From: Pseudomonas abyssi
GTDB lineage: Bacteria > Pseudomonadota > Gammaproteobacteria > Pseudomonadales > Pseudomonadaceae
Length of the DNA: 52,890 nt
Direction of reading: 5' to 3'
Assembly (NCBI RefSeq): GCF_002307495.1
Contig: NZ_NTMR01000030.1
Coordinates: 1-52,890 of the forward strand
The number at the start of each line of letters is the position of its first letter. The stretch's first letter is position 1. The position numbers and the translations under genes were made by a program. Under the pieces are notes generated by a model. The model had not been told where the DNA came from and made no database searches. It saw nothing but the letters and a program-made list of their open reading frames with translations. Of the stretch, positions 16,224 to 26,341 are shown in pieces.

Positions 16224-17285
16224 TCAGTTGCCCTGCAGGACAACGGCTTCGGCGCCGTCGGCGGCGCTGCTGATCTGACCGATGATCCAGGGTTGCTCGC
16301 CGGCGTCGCGCAGGCTTTGCAGCGCCGCGTCTGCCTGGTCGGCTGCAACGCAGATGACCATGCCGACGCCGCAGTTCAGTACGCGGTGCATCTCGGTTTC
16401 ATCAACGTTGCCTTGCTCTTGCAGCCAGTTGAAGACCGCCGGACGCTGCCAGCTGTTCAGGTCGATAACGGCCTGGGCACCGTCCGGCAGCACGCGCGGA
16501 ATGTTCTCCAGCAGGCCGCCGCCAGTGATGTGGGCCATGGCTTTAACAGCGCCGGTCTGTTTGATCAGTTGCAGCAGGGCCTTGACGTAGATACGGGTAG
16601 GCGCCATCAGCAGTTCACTGAGAGACTTGCCGTCGAGCTGGGTGTCGTGGATGTTGATGCCGGCGACTTCGATGATCTTGCGGATCAGCGAGTAGCCGTT
16701 GGAGTGCGGGCCGGAGGAGGGCAGCGCAATCAGTGTGTCGCCGGTGCTCACCTTGGTGCCGTCGATGATGTCGGCCTTCTCGACCACGCCGACGCAGAAG
16801 CCGGCCAGGTCGTAGTCTTCACCTTCGTACATGCCGGGCATCTCGGCGGTTTCGCCGCCCACCAGGGCGCAGCCAGCCTGCTCGCAGCCAGCACCAATGC
16901 CGGTGACCACCTGCGCTGCGACGTCGATATTGAGCTTGCCGGTGGCGTAGTAGTCCAGGAAGAACAGCGGCTCGGCGCCACAGACGATCAGATCGTTGAC
17001 GCACATGGCGACCAGGTCGATGCCGATGCTGTCGTGCATGCCCAGATCCATTGCCAGACGCAGCTTGGTGCCAACGCCGTCAGTGCCTGATACCAGGACC
17101 GGCTGGCGGTAACCTTCCGGGATTTCGCACAGCGCGCCAAAGCCGCCGAGACCGCCCATGACTTCGGGGCGGGCAGTGCGCTTGGCAACGTGCTTGATGC
17201 GGTCAACCAGGGCGTTGCCGGCGGCGATATCCACGCCGGCGTCTTTGTAGCTGATCGAAGGTTTGGAGGGCGTCTGGCTGCTCAT
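16224..17285 (-). CDS. purM: Phosphoribosylformylglycinamidine cyclo-ligase (AIR synthetase)
   Basis: 353 residues. ATP-dependent closure of FGAM to AIR, step five of purine synthesis (EC 6.3.3.1). PurM/AIRS fold: [20 protein letters not shown] at the N terminus, [42 protein letters not shown] and [18 protein letters not shown]. Usual length for the family. It heads the minus-strand purM-purN-DUF3108 unit, with its promoter in the 280-base gap shared with the divergent DUF2066 gene. I see no clear PurR-type palindrome there. Confidence 0.96.
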   Translation of the reverse strand: MSSQTPSKPSISYKDAGVDIAAGNALVDRIKHVAKRTARPEVMGGLGGFGALCEIPEGYRQPVLVSGTDGVGTKLRLAMDLGMHDSIGIDLVAMCVNDLIVCGAEPLFFLDYYATGKLNIDVAAQVVTGIGAGCEQAGCALVGGETAEMPGMYEGEDYDLAGFCVGVVEKADIIDGTKVSTGDTLIALPSSGPHSNGYSLIRKIIEVAGINIHDTQLDGKSLSELLMAPTRIYVKALLQLIKQTGAVKAMAHITGGGLLENIPRVLPDGAQAVIDLNSWQRPAVFNWLQEQGNVDETEMHRVLNCGVGMVICVAADQADAALQSLRDAGEQPWIIGQISSAADGAEAVVLQGN

Positions 17286-17565
17286 GAGCGGGTCTCGAAG
17301 GGATCAAGGGACAAAATAGGTCCGCCGCCCCGTCATGCCTTGCCGGGCGCGGCGCCGGATAGCGGCATAGTCTATCAATTCATCGGCCTCAGAGCCATGC
17401 TGAAGGCGGCTCGGCCCGCCCGGACGCCATCCTGGCGCAGACGGCCACGCATCGCATGACGCTGCGGTTGCTGCGCACCGGTGGCTTGGTTAATGTAGAG
17501 GGCTTGGTCGGCTTGCAATACCTGCAGTCGAGCGTCCTGTGCCCGCCACCTTGACGGAACTGTTC

Positions 17566-18672
17566 ATGCCCCTGTCGCGCTTTTTCTCTATCGGATTTCT
17601 CTCCCTATGCCTGCCCTTGGCTGCCCACGCGGCGGTGTTGGATTCGCTGTATGAGGTGCAACTGCCGCCGCAAGCCGATGCGGAGCAGGGTGCACAGTTG
17701 TCCAGCGCCCTGGACGTGATGCTGGAGCGACTGGCTGGCAACAACCTGGATGCTGAGGCCCCGGCGCTGGCCAAGGTGCTCGCCGAACCCAGCTCGGTGA
17801 CCCGGCAGATCAGCGCACTGCAGGACGATGGCAGCATGCAGGTGGAGTTTGACCCCCTGCTGCTGCGTGATGCGCTGAGCCAGGCGAAGGTGCCGGTGTT
17901 AGGGCGCAATCGTCCGGGCGTGTTGGTGTGGGCCGTTCAGCGCGATGAGCTGGGGGGCGACTTCATGGCCCCCGGCAGCGAGATGGGCCAGGCACTGCGC
18001 ACGGCGGCGCGGTTCCGTGGTGTGGCGCTGATGCAGCCGTTATCTGATCTGGAAGACCGCGCCAATATCAGCGAGGACGATGTGCTCAAGGGTGCTGCCG
18101 AGGCGCTGGAGGCGGCCAGCGAGCGCTATGCCAGCGAGGGTATCCTGGCCTTGGATGTGTACCGCGATGCGGGCGAGGATTGGCAGTTGGCCTGGACCTT
18201 CTGGCTCAATGACCGCACGCTCGAAGGCAAGGAGCGCAACGCAGATCCCGCCGTGCTGGCCGACAACCTGATGCGCGCGCTGGCACTCGAAGTACACAGC
18301 CAGTACGCCGTCGGTGCGCAAGCGGATGGCACGGCGTCGGGTTGGACCTTGCACATCAGCGGTATCAACCGCGTTGGCGCTTTCGCTGACCTGCAGCGCA
18401 GCCTGCAGCAGTTGAGCAGCCAGCATCAGCCAAGCCTGGTCTCGGTCAGCGGCGACCAGGTGGTATTCGCCATTGACTTCCCCGGCGATCAGGCTCAGTT
18501 GGAGCGCATGCTCATGCTGGACCAGCGGCTGATTCGCGTCGAGGCACCGGTACAGCCAGCGTCTGAGCCCGAGGCACCGGCGTCTTCGCTGGAAGACGGC
18601 GCGGCAATCGAGCCCGAGTTGCCGGTTCAGGCGGCAGCGCCGTCCAATACCCTGTATTATCGCTGGCGCTAG
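17566..18672 (+). CDS. DUF2066 domain-containing exported protein
   Basis: 368 residues from ATG 17566; GTG 17539 is in frame, but the signal peptide MPLSRFFSIGFLSLCLPLAA starts at 17566. Cleavage is likely after AHA (residue 22). The mature protein starts VLDSLYEVQLPPQADAEQGA and contains LDVMLERLAGN, GRNRPGVLVWAV and WTLHISGINRVGAFADLQR, typical of DUF2066, followed by a Pro/Ala/Glu-rich C-terminal tail. Function unknown. In pseudomonads this family sits, as here, between divergent purM and hda. No strong ribosome site is visible. Confidence 0.85.
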   Translation: MPLSRFFSIGFLSLCLPLAAHAAVLDSLYEVQLPPQADAEQGAQLSSALDVMLERLAGNNLDAEAPALAKVLAEPSSVTRQISALQDDGSMQVEFDPLLLRDALSQAKVPVLGRNRPGVLVWAVQRDELGGDFMAPGSEMGQALRTAARFRGVALMQPLSDLEDRANISEDDVLKGAAEALEAASERYASEGILALDVYRDAGEDWQLAWTFWLNDRTLEGKERNADPAVLADNLMRALALEVHSQYAVGAQADGTASGWTLHISGINRVGAFADLQRSLQQLSSQHQPSLVSVSGDQVVFAIDFPGDQAQLERMLMLDQRLIRVEAPVQPASEPEAPASSLEDGAAIEPELPVQAAAPSNTLYYRWR

Positions 18673-18716
18673 CTCTCGGGCTGGCTTGGCTTATCAGGTT
18701 ATCTAAGGACTGCCCC

Positions 18717-18824
18717 ATGACCCCGGACTGTGACTACCGGGCGGCTGCTGTTGTTGTGCAGCCGGTGCCTACGTGTCTTGCGCTGTTGCGTGTGCTTGCT
18801 TCTGCTCTGGCGGAGGTGCGCTGA
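18717..18824 (+). CDS. Possible 35-codon leader ORF coupled to hda
   Basis: ATG 18717 is preceded by TAAGGA with suitable spacing. The frame (MTPDCDYRAAAVV...ALAEVR, 35 residues) ends at TGA 18822-18824, which shares its last base with the hda ATG (TGATG). Such an overlap often marks translational coupling. The peptide has no recognised domain. It could equally be chance, since hda has its own GGAGG at 18812-18816. Confidence 0.35.
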   Translation: MTPDCDYRAAAVVVQPVPTCLALLRVLASALAEVR

Positions 18825-19537
18825 TGTCTGCCGGACGGCCTATCCAGCTGCCGCTGGGTATCAAGCTGCGCGATGAGGCGACCTTTGCCAGCTACTACCC
18901 GGGGCCAAATGCCGGCGTGCTGGCTGCGACCCAGGCCTTTGCCGAACCGCAATCGTCGATTGAGGAGTGCTGTCTCTATCTCTGGGGCAGCGAAGGTACC
19001 GGACGTACTCACCTGTTGCAGGCTGCCTGTCATGCCCTGGCCGATGTGGGCGGGCTGGCCATGTACCTGCCACTGGATGAGCTGGTAGAGGAAGGGCCGC
19101 TGCTACTGGAAGGCATGGAATCGGTAGACCTGCTGTGCCTGGACAAGCTGGAAGCAGTGGCCGGCCGCCCTGATTGGGAAGAGGCGCTATTTCATCTGTA
19201 TAACCGGTTGCGTGAGCAGGGCAGCCGTCTGCTGGTGGCGGCTGTCGCCGCGCCTCGGGCCTTGGGTTTGCAGTTGCCGGACCTGGCCTCGCGTTTGGGC
19301 TGGGGCCTGGTGTTCCAGTTGCAACCGCTGGATGACGCCGGAAAGCAGGAGGTGCTGAAGTTGCGTGCCGCGCAGCGTGGCTTGCAACTGACCGACGAGG
19401 TTGCGCGCTATATCCTCAGTCGTGGCGCGCGCGGTATGGGCGAACTGTTCGCTGCCCTGGAAACGCTGGATCAGGCGTCGCTGCGTGACCAGCACCGCTT
19501 GACGATTCCCTTCGTCAAGCGCGAGATGGGCTGGTAG
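18824..19537 (+). CDS. hda: DnaA regulatory inactivator Hda
   Basis: 237 residues from ATG 18824, with GGAGG at 18812-18816. Hda, bound to the DNA-loaded sliding clamp, stimulates ATP hydrolysis by DnaA and so prevents re-initiation. The N-terminal IQLPLGI (residues 7-13) is the clamp-binding motif. The Walker A-like loop is WGSEGTGRTHLLQ (54-66), with Arg in place of the usual Lys, as in E. coli Hda. The DnaA-type AAA+ core continues through VDLLCLDKLEAV (Walker B region) to the ILSRGARGMGELFAALETLD sensor II helix. It follows DUF2066 on the same strand. Confidence 0.94.
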   Translation: MSAGRPIQLPLGIKLRDEATFASYYPGPNAGVLAATQAFAEPQSSIEECCLYLWGSEGTGRTHLLQAACHALADVGGLAMYLPLDELVEEGPLLLEGMESVDLLCLDKLEAVAGRPDWEEALFHLYNRLREQGSRLLVAAVAAPRALGLQLPDLASRLGWGLVFQLQPLDDAGKQEVLKLRAAQRGLQLTDEVARYILSRGARGMGELFAALETLDQASLRDQHRLTIPFVKREMGW

Positions 19538-19546
19538 CCCGGGAGC

Positions 19547-20908
<1,362 letters not shown>

Positions 20909-20994
20909 CGGTTGTCCTCCGGGGGCGCGGTGGCCTAAGGTTGGGGTTGGGGGTTATTCTAAGCGCTATTGCACCGGGCTGTCAGGGAGCAGGA

Positions 20995-22260
20995 ATGCCG
21001 CGTCAACTGAACCAGTATTTGCACTTTGGCCGCTATCTGGCGCGCCGCTTTCTTGAGGATAACTGCATCAAGAATGCCGCAGCCCTGACCTATACCACGC
21101 TGTTTGCGGTCGTGCCGGTGATGACCGTTGCCTACGCCATGCTGGCGGCGATTCCGGCGTTTGATCAGGTTGGCGGTCAAGTTGAAGCTTTTATCTTCAA
21201 GAATTTTCTGCCGGCCAGCGGCGCTGCGCTGCAGGAACACCTGAGCGCCTTTTCCAGTCAGGCCCGGCAGCTGACCGGCGCCGGTGTCGCGCTGTTGATG
21301 GTCACCGCATTGATGATGCTGGTGAATATCGAGAAGGCATTCAACGCCATCTGGCGCATCCGTCAGCCTCGGCGTGGCCTGTCCAGCTTTCTGCTGTACT
21401 GGGCGGTACTCAGTATCGGCCCGCTGCTGCTGGGCGCGGGGTTTGTGGTCAGCACCTACGTTGCGTCCATGTCCTTCTTTCAGGAAGGTGCCTTCCTGGC
21501 CTCGGCCTGGAGTGGCATGCTGCGCTTCTTGCCGTTGATACTGAGTATCGCCGCCTTCACTCTGCTGTTTGTCGCCGTGCCCAATACCCGCGTGCCGCTG
21601 AAGTTTGGCGTGGCCGGCGGGGTGCTGGTGGCCTTATTGTTTGAGGGTGCCAAGGGATGTTTTGCCCTGTATGTGAAGCTGTTTCCCGGGTACCAGCTGA
21701 TTTATGGCGCTTTTGCGGCGGTGCCGCTGTTTCTGCTGTGGATTTACGTCAGCTGGCTGATCATCCTGTTGGGCGCCGAGCTGGTCAGCAATATGGGTAA
21801 CGGCTTTGCCTGGCGCCGACCGGATTACCCCTGGATGATCAATCTGCTGGTGTTGTTGAGGCTGTTTTTGTTGGCGCAGCAGCAGGGGCGGCAGGTGGAT
21901 CTGACCTATGTGAATGGCAGTGGCTGGTCGATGCATGAAGAAATGTGGCTGCAGTTGACTGATTGGCTGGAGAGCGAGTCGCTGATCGCACGTACCCAGG
22001 GGGGTGGCTACGTCCTGTGCCGTGACCTGGATCAGGTCGAACTGAGCGCTATCCTGGAGCGGATACCGGAGCCGCCGCTAACCCATGAATCCCTGCCGGC
22101 TGCCTTGTCGGGCAATCAGGACTGGTTTGCCGGCTTCAGCGAAGCGCTGGCGGAGGCCGATCGGGCGCGTCGCCAGGCGCTGCGTGGCAGCGTTAAGCAC
22201 TGGCTGCTGAGCGACGGGCTAGTGGCCGCGCCAATGCCGTCTCGGGAGGTCAGCTCATGA
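20995..22260 (+). CDS. YihY/virulence factor BrkB family inner-membrane protein
   Basis: 421 residues from ATG 20995, with GGGAG/AGGA just upstream; the frame extends further left but without a start signal. The N-terminal soluble stretch ends in DNCIKNAAALTYTTLFAVVP, the YihY signature, followed by about six membrane helices (residues about 35-285, including WAVLSIGPLLLGAGFVVSTY and GAFAAVPLFLLWIYVSWLII). The C-terminal 130 residues look like a soluble winged-helix-type domain (WSMHEEMWLQLTDWLESESL). It was once annotated ribonuclease BN, which proved wrong for E. coli. Function unclear. It overlaps the next gene by ATGA. Confidence 0.88.
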   Translation: MPRQLNQYLHFGRYLARRFLEDNCIKNAAALTYTTLFAVVPVMTVAYAMLAAIPAFDQVGGQVEAFIFKNFLPASGAALQEHLSAFSSQARQLTGAGVALLMVTALMMLVNIEKAFNAIWRIRQPRRGLSSFLLYWAVLSIGPLLLGAGFVVSTYVASMSFFQEGAFLASAWSGMLRFLPLILSIAAFTLLFVAVPNTRVPLKFGVAGGVLVALLFEGAKGCFALYVKLFPGYQLIYGAFAAVPLFLLWIYVSWLIILLGAELVSNMGNGFAWRRPDYPWMINLLVLLRLFLLAQQQGRQVDLTYVNGSGWSMHEEMWLQLTDWLESESLIARTQGGGYVLCRDLDQVELSAILERIPEPPLTHESLPAALSGNQDWFAGFSEALAEADRARRQALRGSVKHWLLSDGLVAAPMPSREVSS

Positions 22261-22724
22261 GAGTGCTGTTGCTATGCGCGAGTATGCTATTGGCTGCCTG
22301 TGATGCGGCAGGGCCTTGGCGCGATCAGCACGGCCGGTCTGTAGAGGCGGCGGCGCTCAGTCAGGGGCGGGTGCTGGTGAATTACTGGGCTGAGTGGTGC
22401 GGCCCCTGCCGGGATGAGTTGCCCGAGCTGAACCGGCTGGCAGCAGAGTTGCCTGTCGGCCGGGTGCTTGGTGTTGACTACGACGGCGCCGCTGGGAAGC
22501 AGCTACGCCAGACCAGCGAGCGCATGGGTATTGCGTTTCCGGTGTTGGGCGATGATTTCGTTCAGGATTTTGAGCTGCCGCGTCCGCAGGTGCTGCCAAC
22601 CACTTACCTGCTGGACGCCGAGGGACGGATTGTTGAGGTGCTGCAGGGGCCGCAGCATTACGACGGCCTCATGCCGCTGATGACAGCAAACTCCGACAAT
22701 AATAAGGAACAGGGCAATGAGTGA
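22257..22724 (+). CDS. TlpA-like thioredoxin-fold lipoprotein
   Basis: 155 residues. The N terminus VLLLCASMLLAACDAAG carries a lipobox (LAAC) with Cys15 as acylation site and Asp at +2, which in E. coli keeps lipoproteins in the inner membrane. The thioredoxin domain has NYWAEWCGPCRDELPELN with redox cysteines 48 and 51 and the cis-proline region PQVLPTTYLLD. Probably a periplasmic thiol-disulphide reductase anchored to the membrane. The start overlaps yihY by four bases and the end overlaps the acylphosphatase by eight, giving a three-gene unit. Confidence 0.88.
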   Translation: MRVLLLCASMLLAACDAAGPWRDQHGRSVEAAALSQGRVLVNYWAEWCGPCRDELPELNRLAAELPVGRVLGVDYDGAAGKQLRQTSERMGIAFPVLGDDFVQDFELPRPQVLPTTYLLDAEGRIVEVLQGPQHYDGLMPLMTANSDNNKEQGNE

Positions 22725-22992
22725 AATCTGTGTGCAGGGTAGGGTACGCGGTGTAGTGCAGGGTGTGGGCTTTCGGCAGGCGACGGTCCGTGAGGCCAAT
22801 CGCCTGGGCGTCAGTGGCTGGGTGCGCAATGAAGAGGATGGCAGCGTCAGCGTTCTGCTCTGCGGCCCGGAAGACGCGCTGGAAGCCATGACCGGCTGGC
22901 TGCGCCGTGGCCCGCGCACGGCCAAGGTAGAGAGCGTCGAGCTGGCCGGTTGCCTTTGGCAGGACATCGCAGGCTTTGTGCGGCTAGGGTAG
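22717..22992 (+). CDS. acyP: Acylphosphatase
   Basis: 91 residues. Hydrolyses carboxyl-phosphate bonds such as acetyl or carbamoyl phosphate (EC 3.6.1.7). The signature GRVRGVVQGVGFRQATVREA has catalytic Arg20, and GWVRNEEDGSV has catalytic Asn38; length is typical. It overlaps the preceding lipoprotein gene by eight bases. The biological substrate is unknown. Confidence 0.93.
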   Translation: MSEICVQGRVRGVVQGVGFRQATVREANRLGVSGWVRNEEDGSVSVLLCGPEDALEAMTGWLRRGPRTAKVESVELAGCLWQDIAGFVRLG

Positions 22993-23035
22993 GGTGTTGC
23001 GCTCAGGGCTTTATGTTGCCGTTACTGGCGCTTAC

Positions 23036-23104
23036 GGACGCGACATGTCGCGTCCCTACGATTGCTGAACATCCCCTTGCGTAGGGACACAGCATGCTGT
23101 GTCC
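23036..23104. repeat. Pair of 20-bp perfect palindromes (REP/BIME-like)
   Basis: GGACGCGACATGTCGCGTCC at 23036-23055 and GGACACAGCATGCTGTGTCC at 23085-23104. Both are perfect palindromes with the same frame GGACrCrrCATGyyGyGTCC, and each carries a CTACG/CGTAG flank pointing to the other, so they form one inverted pair. They lie between convergent genes, the usual place for REP elements mobilised by RAYT (IS200/IS605-like) transposases. No U-tract follows. Confidence 0.7.
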
Positions 23105-23166
23105 GGACGGCCTTTGCCGCAGCAACGGGGCCTTGCCTGTGCGACGTCGGTCGGTAGCCGGTTTGA

Positions 23167-23742
23167 TCAGGGCGTGACGTACCAGTAGCTGTACCAGTAA
23201 TCCAGCACCTTGTCCGGGTAGCGATTGCTGCCAAGGCTGCCATTGTAGCGCGCCAGTGCCCGGCGCAGGTTGCCATTTTCCTTGTCCAGATAGAACTTGA
23301 GAATCGCACAGCCATACTGCAGGTTGGTCGCCAGGTCGATGAGGTTGTCATCGGGGCGGCCAATCTCGGCCTTCCAGAATGGCATCACCTGCATGACACC
23401 TTGGGCGCCGACGTAAGACAGCGCGTAGGGGTCAAACAAACTTTCCACATGCATGACGGCCAGCACCAGGTCGGGCTTCAGGCCCGCGCGGGTAGCAGCC
23501 TGGTGCACCAGTCGCAGCAGCCGCAGGCGCTGCTGCTCGTCGCGAATGTACGGAGTCATTCGGGTTGACATGTCGAGGAGCCAGACCTCGGCATCAAAAC
23601 GGTCATGAAAGCTGTCCGCGCTGGCGATGGCCTGCTTGAGTTCGGCCCGCAACTCCGGGTCAACCGGCGGCGTGGTGGTGCTGGCACCGGCCGTTTGTGC
23701 GGCAAGCCAGCTCAGCAGAAGCAGCACGATCCTTGTGCGCAT
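23167..23742 (-). CDS. Periplasmic lytic transglycosylase (SLT domain)
   Basis: 191 residues. Signal peptide TRIVLLLLSWLAAQTAGA; no lipobox, so soluble in the periplasm. The C-terminal SLT domain (about residues 80-185) has catalytic Glu100 in VMHVESLFDPYALS, GAQGVMQVMPFWKAEIG, NLQYGCAILKFYL and RALARYNGSLG, all family-1 transglycosylase motifs. It cleaves the MurNAc-GlcNAc bond of peptidoglycan with 1,6-anhydro product formation. It is followed upstream on the same strand by an uncharacterised lipoprotein and proS. Confidence 0.9.
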   Translation of the reverse strand: MRTRIVLLLLSWLAAQTAGASTTTPPVDPELRAELKQAIASADSFHDRFDAEVWLLDMSTRMTPYIRDEQQRLRLLRLVHQAATRAGLKPDLVLAVMHVESLFDPYALSYVGAQGVMQVMPFWKAEIGRPDDNLIDLATNLQYGCAILKFYLDKENGNLRRALARYNGSLGSNRYPDKVLDYWYSYWYVTP

Positions 23743-23745
23743 GGG

Positions 23746-24453
23746 CTATTCCTGCGGTGTAGTGGCGTTATCCAGCGCCTGGACGAACTCACCTTGCAGG
23801 TGCGGGTCGCCGGTGGTGAGCAGAATCAGCATGTTTTCCAGCTGACTGGCTTCTTCCTTTAGGCCCAGCTGGCGCAGACGCTCGATACGGTCCACCCACT
23901 GCTCGACGTCGTCTTCTTCCAGGTTGTCGTAGATCAGCTCCGAGGCTTCGTGCAGCACGCTGCGCAGTTCACGGTCGATCAACAGGGTGGCCTCGGCGCG
24001 TACTTCGGGCGTTGCCTGTGCGTCCAGTTCAATCACACGCAACTGGTCGAAGTCCACGGGCACGATATCCTCGTCCAGCAGGTTCAGGCGCAGCTGGCCG
24101 TCGCTGTCGGTTTGCCGGGTCACTGCCAGCTCGCCCAGCTGGATGGTCAGGGTGCGCTCGGCCCAGGGCAAGGTCTGGTACTGGCGATGCTCATCTTGCA
24201 GGGTGCCCTGGGCGTCGTACTGGCGGATGCTGAACAGTCTGCTTTCGGTGACGCGAATGCTGCGATGCGGCGTGTCCATGACCAGCGGCTCGCCGGTTTC
24301 GATGTGCAGGCTGTGGCTCAGCAGTTCGCGCTCGATCTGCGGCGCGACCATTGTGTTTGACGCCGGTGCGCTGCTGCAGGCTTGCAGCAGACCCAGCACC
24401 GCGCCCGCGCCAAGCAGACGCGCGGCTAGCGGATAAGTGGCGGTGTGCATCAT
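23746..24453 (-). CDS. Uncharacterised lipoprotein
   Basis: 235 residues from ATG 24453, sharing one base with the proS stop; ATG 24450 is an alternative. The N terminus LGAGAVLGLLQACSSAP carries a lipobox with Cys26 and Ser-Ser after it, fitting the outer membrane. The rest is acidic and predicted beta then helix (LRQLGLKEEASQLENMLILL), with no domain I recognise. In pseudomonads a gene of this kind lies between proS and the lytic transglycosylase, which suggests an envelope role, but nothing more can be said. Confidence 0.75.
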   Translation of the reverse strand: MMHTATYPLAARLLGAGAVLGLLQACSSAPASNTMVAPQIERELLSHSLHIETGEPLVMDTPHRSIRVTESRLFSIRQYDAQGTLQDEHRQYQTLPWAERTLTIQLGELAVTRQTDSDGQLRLNLLDEDIVPVDFDQLRVIELDAQATPEVRAEATLLIDRELRSVLHEASELIYDNLEEDDVEQWVDRIERLRQLGLKEEASQLENMLILLTTGDPHLQGEFVQALDNATTPQE

Positions 24454-26186
24454 CAGTTGCCCTGTACGCGCTCCAGCAGATATTGCAACATCTGGTCGGC
24501 AGCGACCGTGATTGCGTCCTGATCGCGGCGGTATTTGTATTCCAGCTGGCCGTCAGCCAGGCCGCGATCGCTGATCACGACGCGGTGCGGGATGCCGATC
24601 AGGTCCATGTCGGCAAACTTGACGCCAGGGCTGGTTTTCTTGTCGCGGTCATCCAGCAGTACTTCAACGCCTGCTGCTTGCAGGCCGTCGTACAGCGCCA
24701 TGGTGGCTTGCTGAACGGCTTCGGAGCTTTCCATCTTCATCGGCACCAGGGCTACCTGGAAAGGCGCCAGCGCGTCAGGCCAGAGGATGCCGCGCGTGTC
24801 GTAGTTCTGCTCGATGGCCGCTGCGACCACGCGGGATACGCCGATGCCGTAGCAGCCCATGGTCAGCAGCTGGGTTTTGCCCTGTTCGTTCAGTACGTTG
24901 CAGTTCATCGCTTCGCTGTATTTCTTGCCCAGCTGGAAGATATGCCCGACTTCTATGCCGCGTTTGATAATCAGGGTGCCTTCGCCGTCGGGGCTAATGT
25001 CGCCCTCAACGACGTTGCGCAGGTCGGCAACCTGGTCAAATTGTGCATCGCGCTCCCAGTTCACCCCGGTGTAATGCTTGCCGTCGACGTTTGCGCCACA
25101 GACAAAGTCGGCCAGGTGCGCAGCACTGTGGTCGGCAATGACGGTGACCGGCAGTTTGACCGGGCCGATGGAGCCGGGCTTGCAGCCGATGGTGTCGATG
25201 ATCTGGGCTTCGCTGGCAAAGGTCAGCGGTGCGTGTACCAAGGGTAGGTGCTCAGCTTTGATCTCGTTCAGCTCGTGGTCACCGCGCAGGACCAGAGCCA
25301 CTAGCGGCTGCGCCTCGCCTTCTTCGGCTGCGCCCAGCACGATCAGGGTTTTTACCGATTGCTCGGGCGGCAGCTGCAGGAACTCGCTGACCGCGGCGAT
25401 GGTGACCTGGTTGGGCGTGTCGACCAGCGTCAGCTCCTGGCTGGCAGCGGGGCGGTCACCTTGGGGCAGCTGGGCGGTGGCTTTTTCCATGTTGGCGGCG
25501 TAGCTGCCGCTGGAGGAAAACACGATGGCATCTTCGCCGGAGTCGGCCAGTACGTGAAATTCGTGGGAGCCCTCACCACCAATGGATCCGTTGTCCGCTA
25601 CGACCGGGCGAAATTCCAGACCCAGGCGACTGAAAATGTTGCAGTACGCCTGGTACATGCCGTCATAGGTCTGCTGCAGGGACTCTTGGGTCAGGTGGAA
25701 GGAGTAAGCGTCCTTCATCAGAAATTCGCGGCCACGCATCAGACCAAAGCGCGGACGGATCTCGTCGCGGAACTTGGTCTGAATCTGGTACATGTTGATC
25801 GGCAGCTGTTTGTAGCTGGTGATCTCGTTGCGAGCCAGGTCGGTAATCACCTCTTCGTGGGTGGGGCCGACACAGAATTCGCGGTCGTGGCGGTCCTTCA
25901 GGCGCAGCAGCTCGGGGCCGTACTGCTCCCAGCGGCCGGATTCCTGCCAGAGTTCGGCAGGCTGAATGGCGGGCATCAGCACTTCGAGTGCGCCGGCCTT
26001 GTCCATCTCGTCACGTACGACAGCCTCCACCTTGCGCAGTACGCGCAGGCCCATTGGCAGCCAGGTGTACAGGCCCGACGCAATCTTGCGGATCATGCCG
26101 GCGCGCAGCATCAGCTGGTGGCTGATGACGGTGGCGTCCGAGGGGGTTTCCTTGAGGGTGGAAATCAGATAATGGCTGGTACGCAT
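24453..26186 (-). CDS. proS: Prolyl-tRNA synthetase
   Basis: 577 residues. Charges tRNA-Pro with proline (EC 6.1.1.15). Class II bacterial-type ProRS: motif 1 region [20 protein letters not shown], motif 2 with [20 protein letters not shown], YbaK-like editing insertion (about residues 225-400, including [20 protein letters not shown] and [20 protein letters not shown]), motif 3 [17 protein letters not shown] and the anticodon domain [20 protein letters not shown]. The insertion hydrolyses mischarged Ala-tRNA-Pro. The stop overlaps the downstream lipoprotein start. Confidence 0.97.
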   Translation of the reverse strand: MRTSHYLISTLKETPSDATVISHQLMLRAGMIRKIASGLYTWLPMGLRVLRKVEAVVRDEMDKAGALEVLMPAIQPAELWQESGRWEQYGPELLRLKDRHDREFCVGPTHEEVITDLARNEITSYKQLPINMYQIQTKFRDEIRPRFGLMRGREFLMKDAYSFHLTQESLQQTYDGMYQAYCNIFSRLGLEFRPVVADNGSIGGEGSHEFHVLADSGEDAIVFSSSGSYAANMEKATAQLPQGDRPAASQELTLVDTPNQVTIAAVSEFLQLPPEQSVKTLIVLGAAEEGEAQPLVALVLRGDHELNEIKAEHLPLVHAPLTFASEAQIIDTIGCKPGSIGPVKLPVTVIADHSAAHLADFVCGANVDGKHYTGVNWERDAQFDQVADLRNVVEGDISPDGEGTLIIKRGIEVGHIFQLGKKYSEAMNCNVLNEQGKTQLLTMGCYGIGVSRVVAAAIEQNYDTRGILWPDALAPFQVALVPMKMESSEAVQQATMALYDGLQAAGVEVLLDDRDKKTSPGVKFADMDLIGIPHRVVISDRGLADGQLEYKYRRDQDAITVAADQMLQYLLERVQGN

Positions 26187-26296
26187 GAGCTAGTCAGGTC
26201 CTGAGCAGAGACGGGCAGAATGGGCGCTATTGTACGATTGTGCCGGTGCAGCGTACAGCCCGCGGGTCAGGCTGTTGTTGCCGACCGACGGGCAAC

Positions 26297-26324
26297 AAAA
26301 AACCCGGCCGAAGCCGGGTTTTTT
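26297..26324 (-). terminator. Rho-independent terminator of the porin gene
   Basis: Six As (26297-26302), CCCGGC, loop CGAA, GCCGGG (26313-26318), six Ts (26319-26324). On the minus strand it lies 17 bases beyond the porin stop. It is symmetric and would also work on the plus strand. Confidence 0.9.
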
Positions 26325-26341
26325 GGTACTGCCTGGGCTGC

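Noticed and set aside
24351..25247. 298-codon plus-strand frame across the lipoprotein and proS
   Set aside because: Antisense to proS, low-complexity composition, no start signal.
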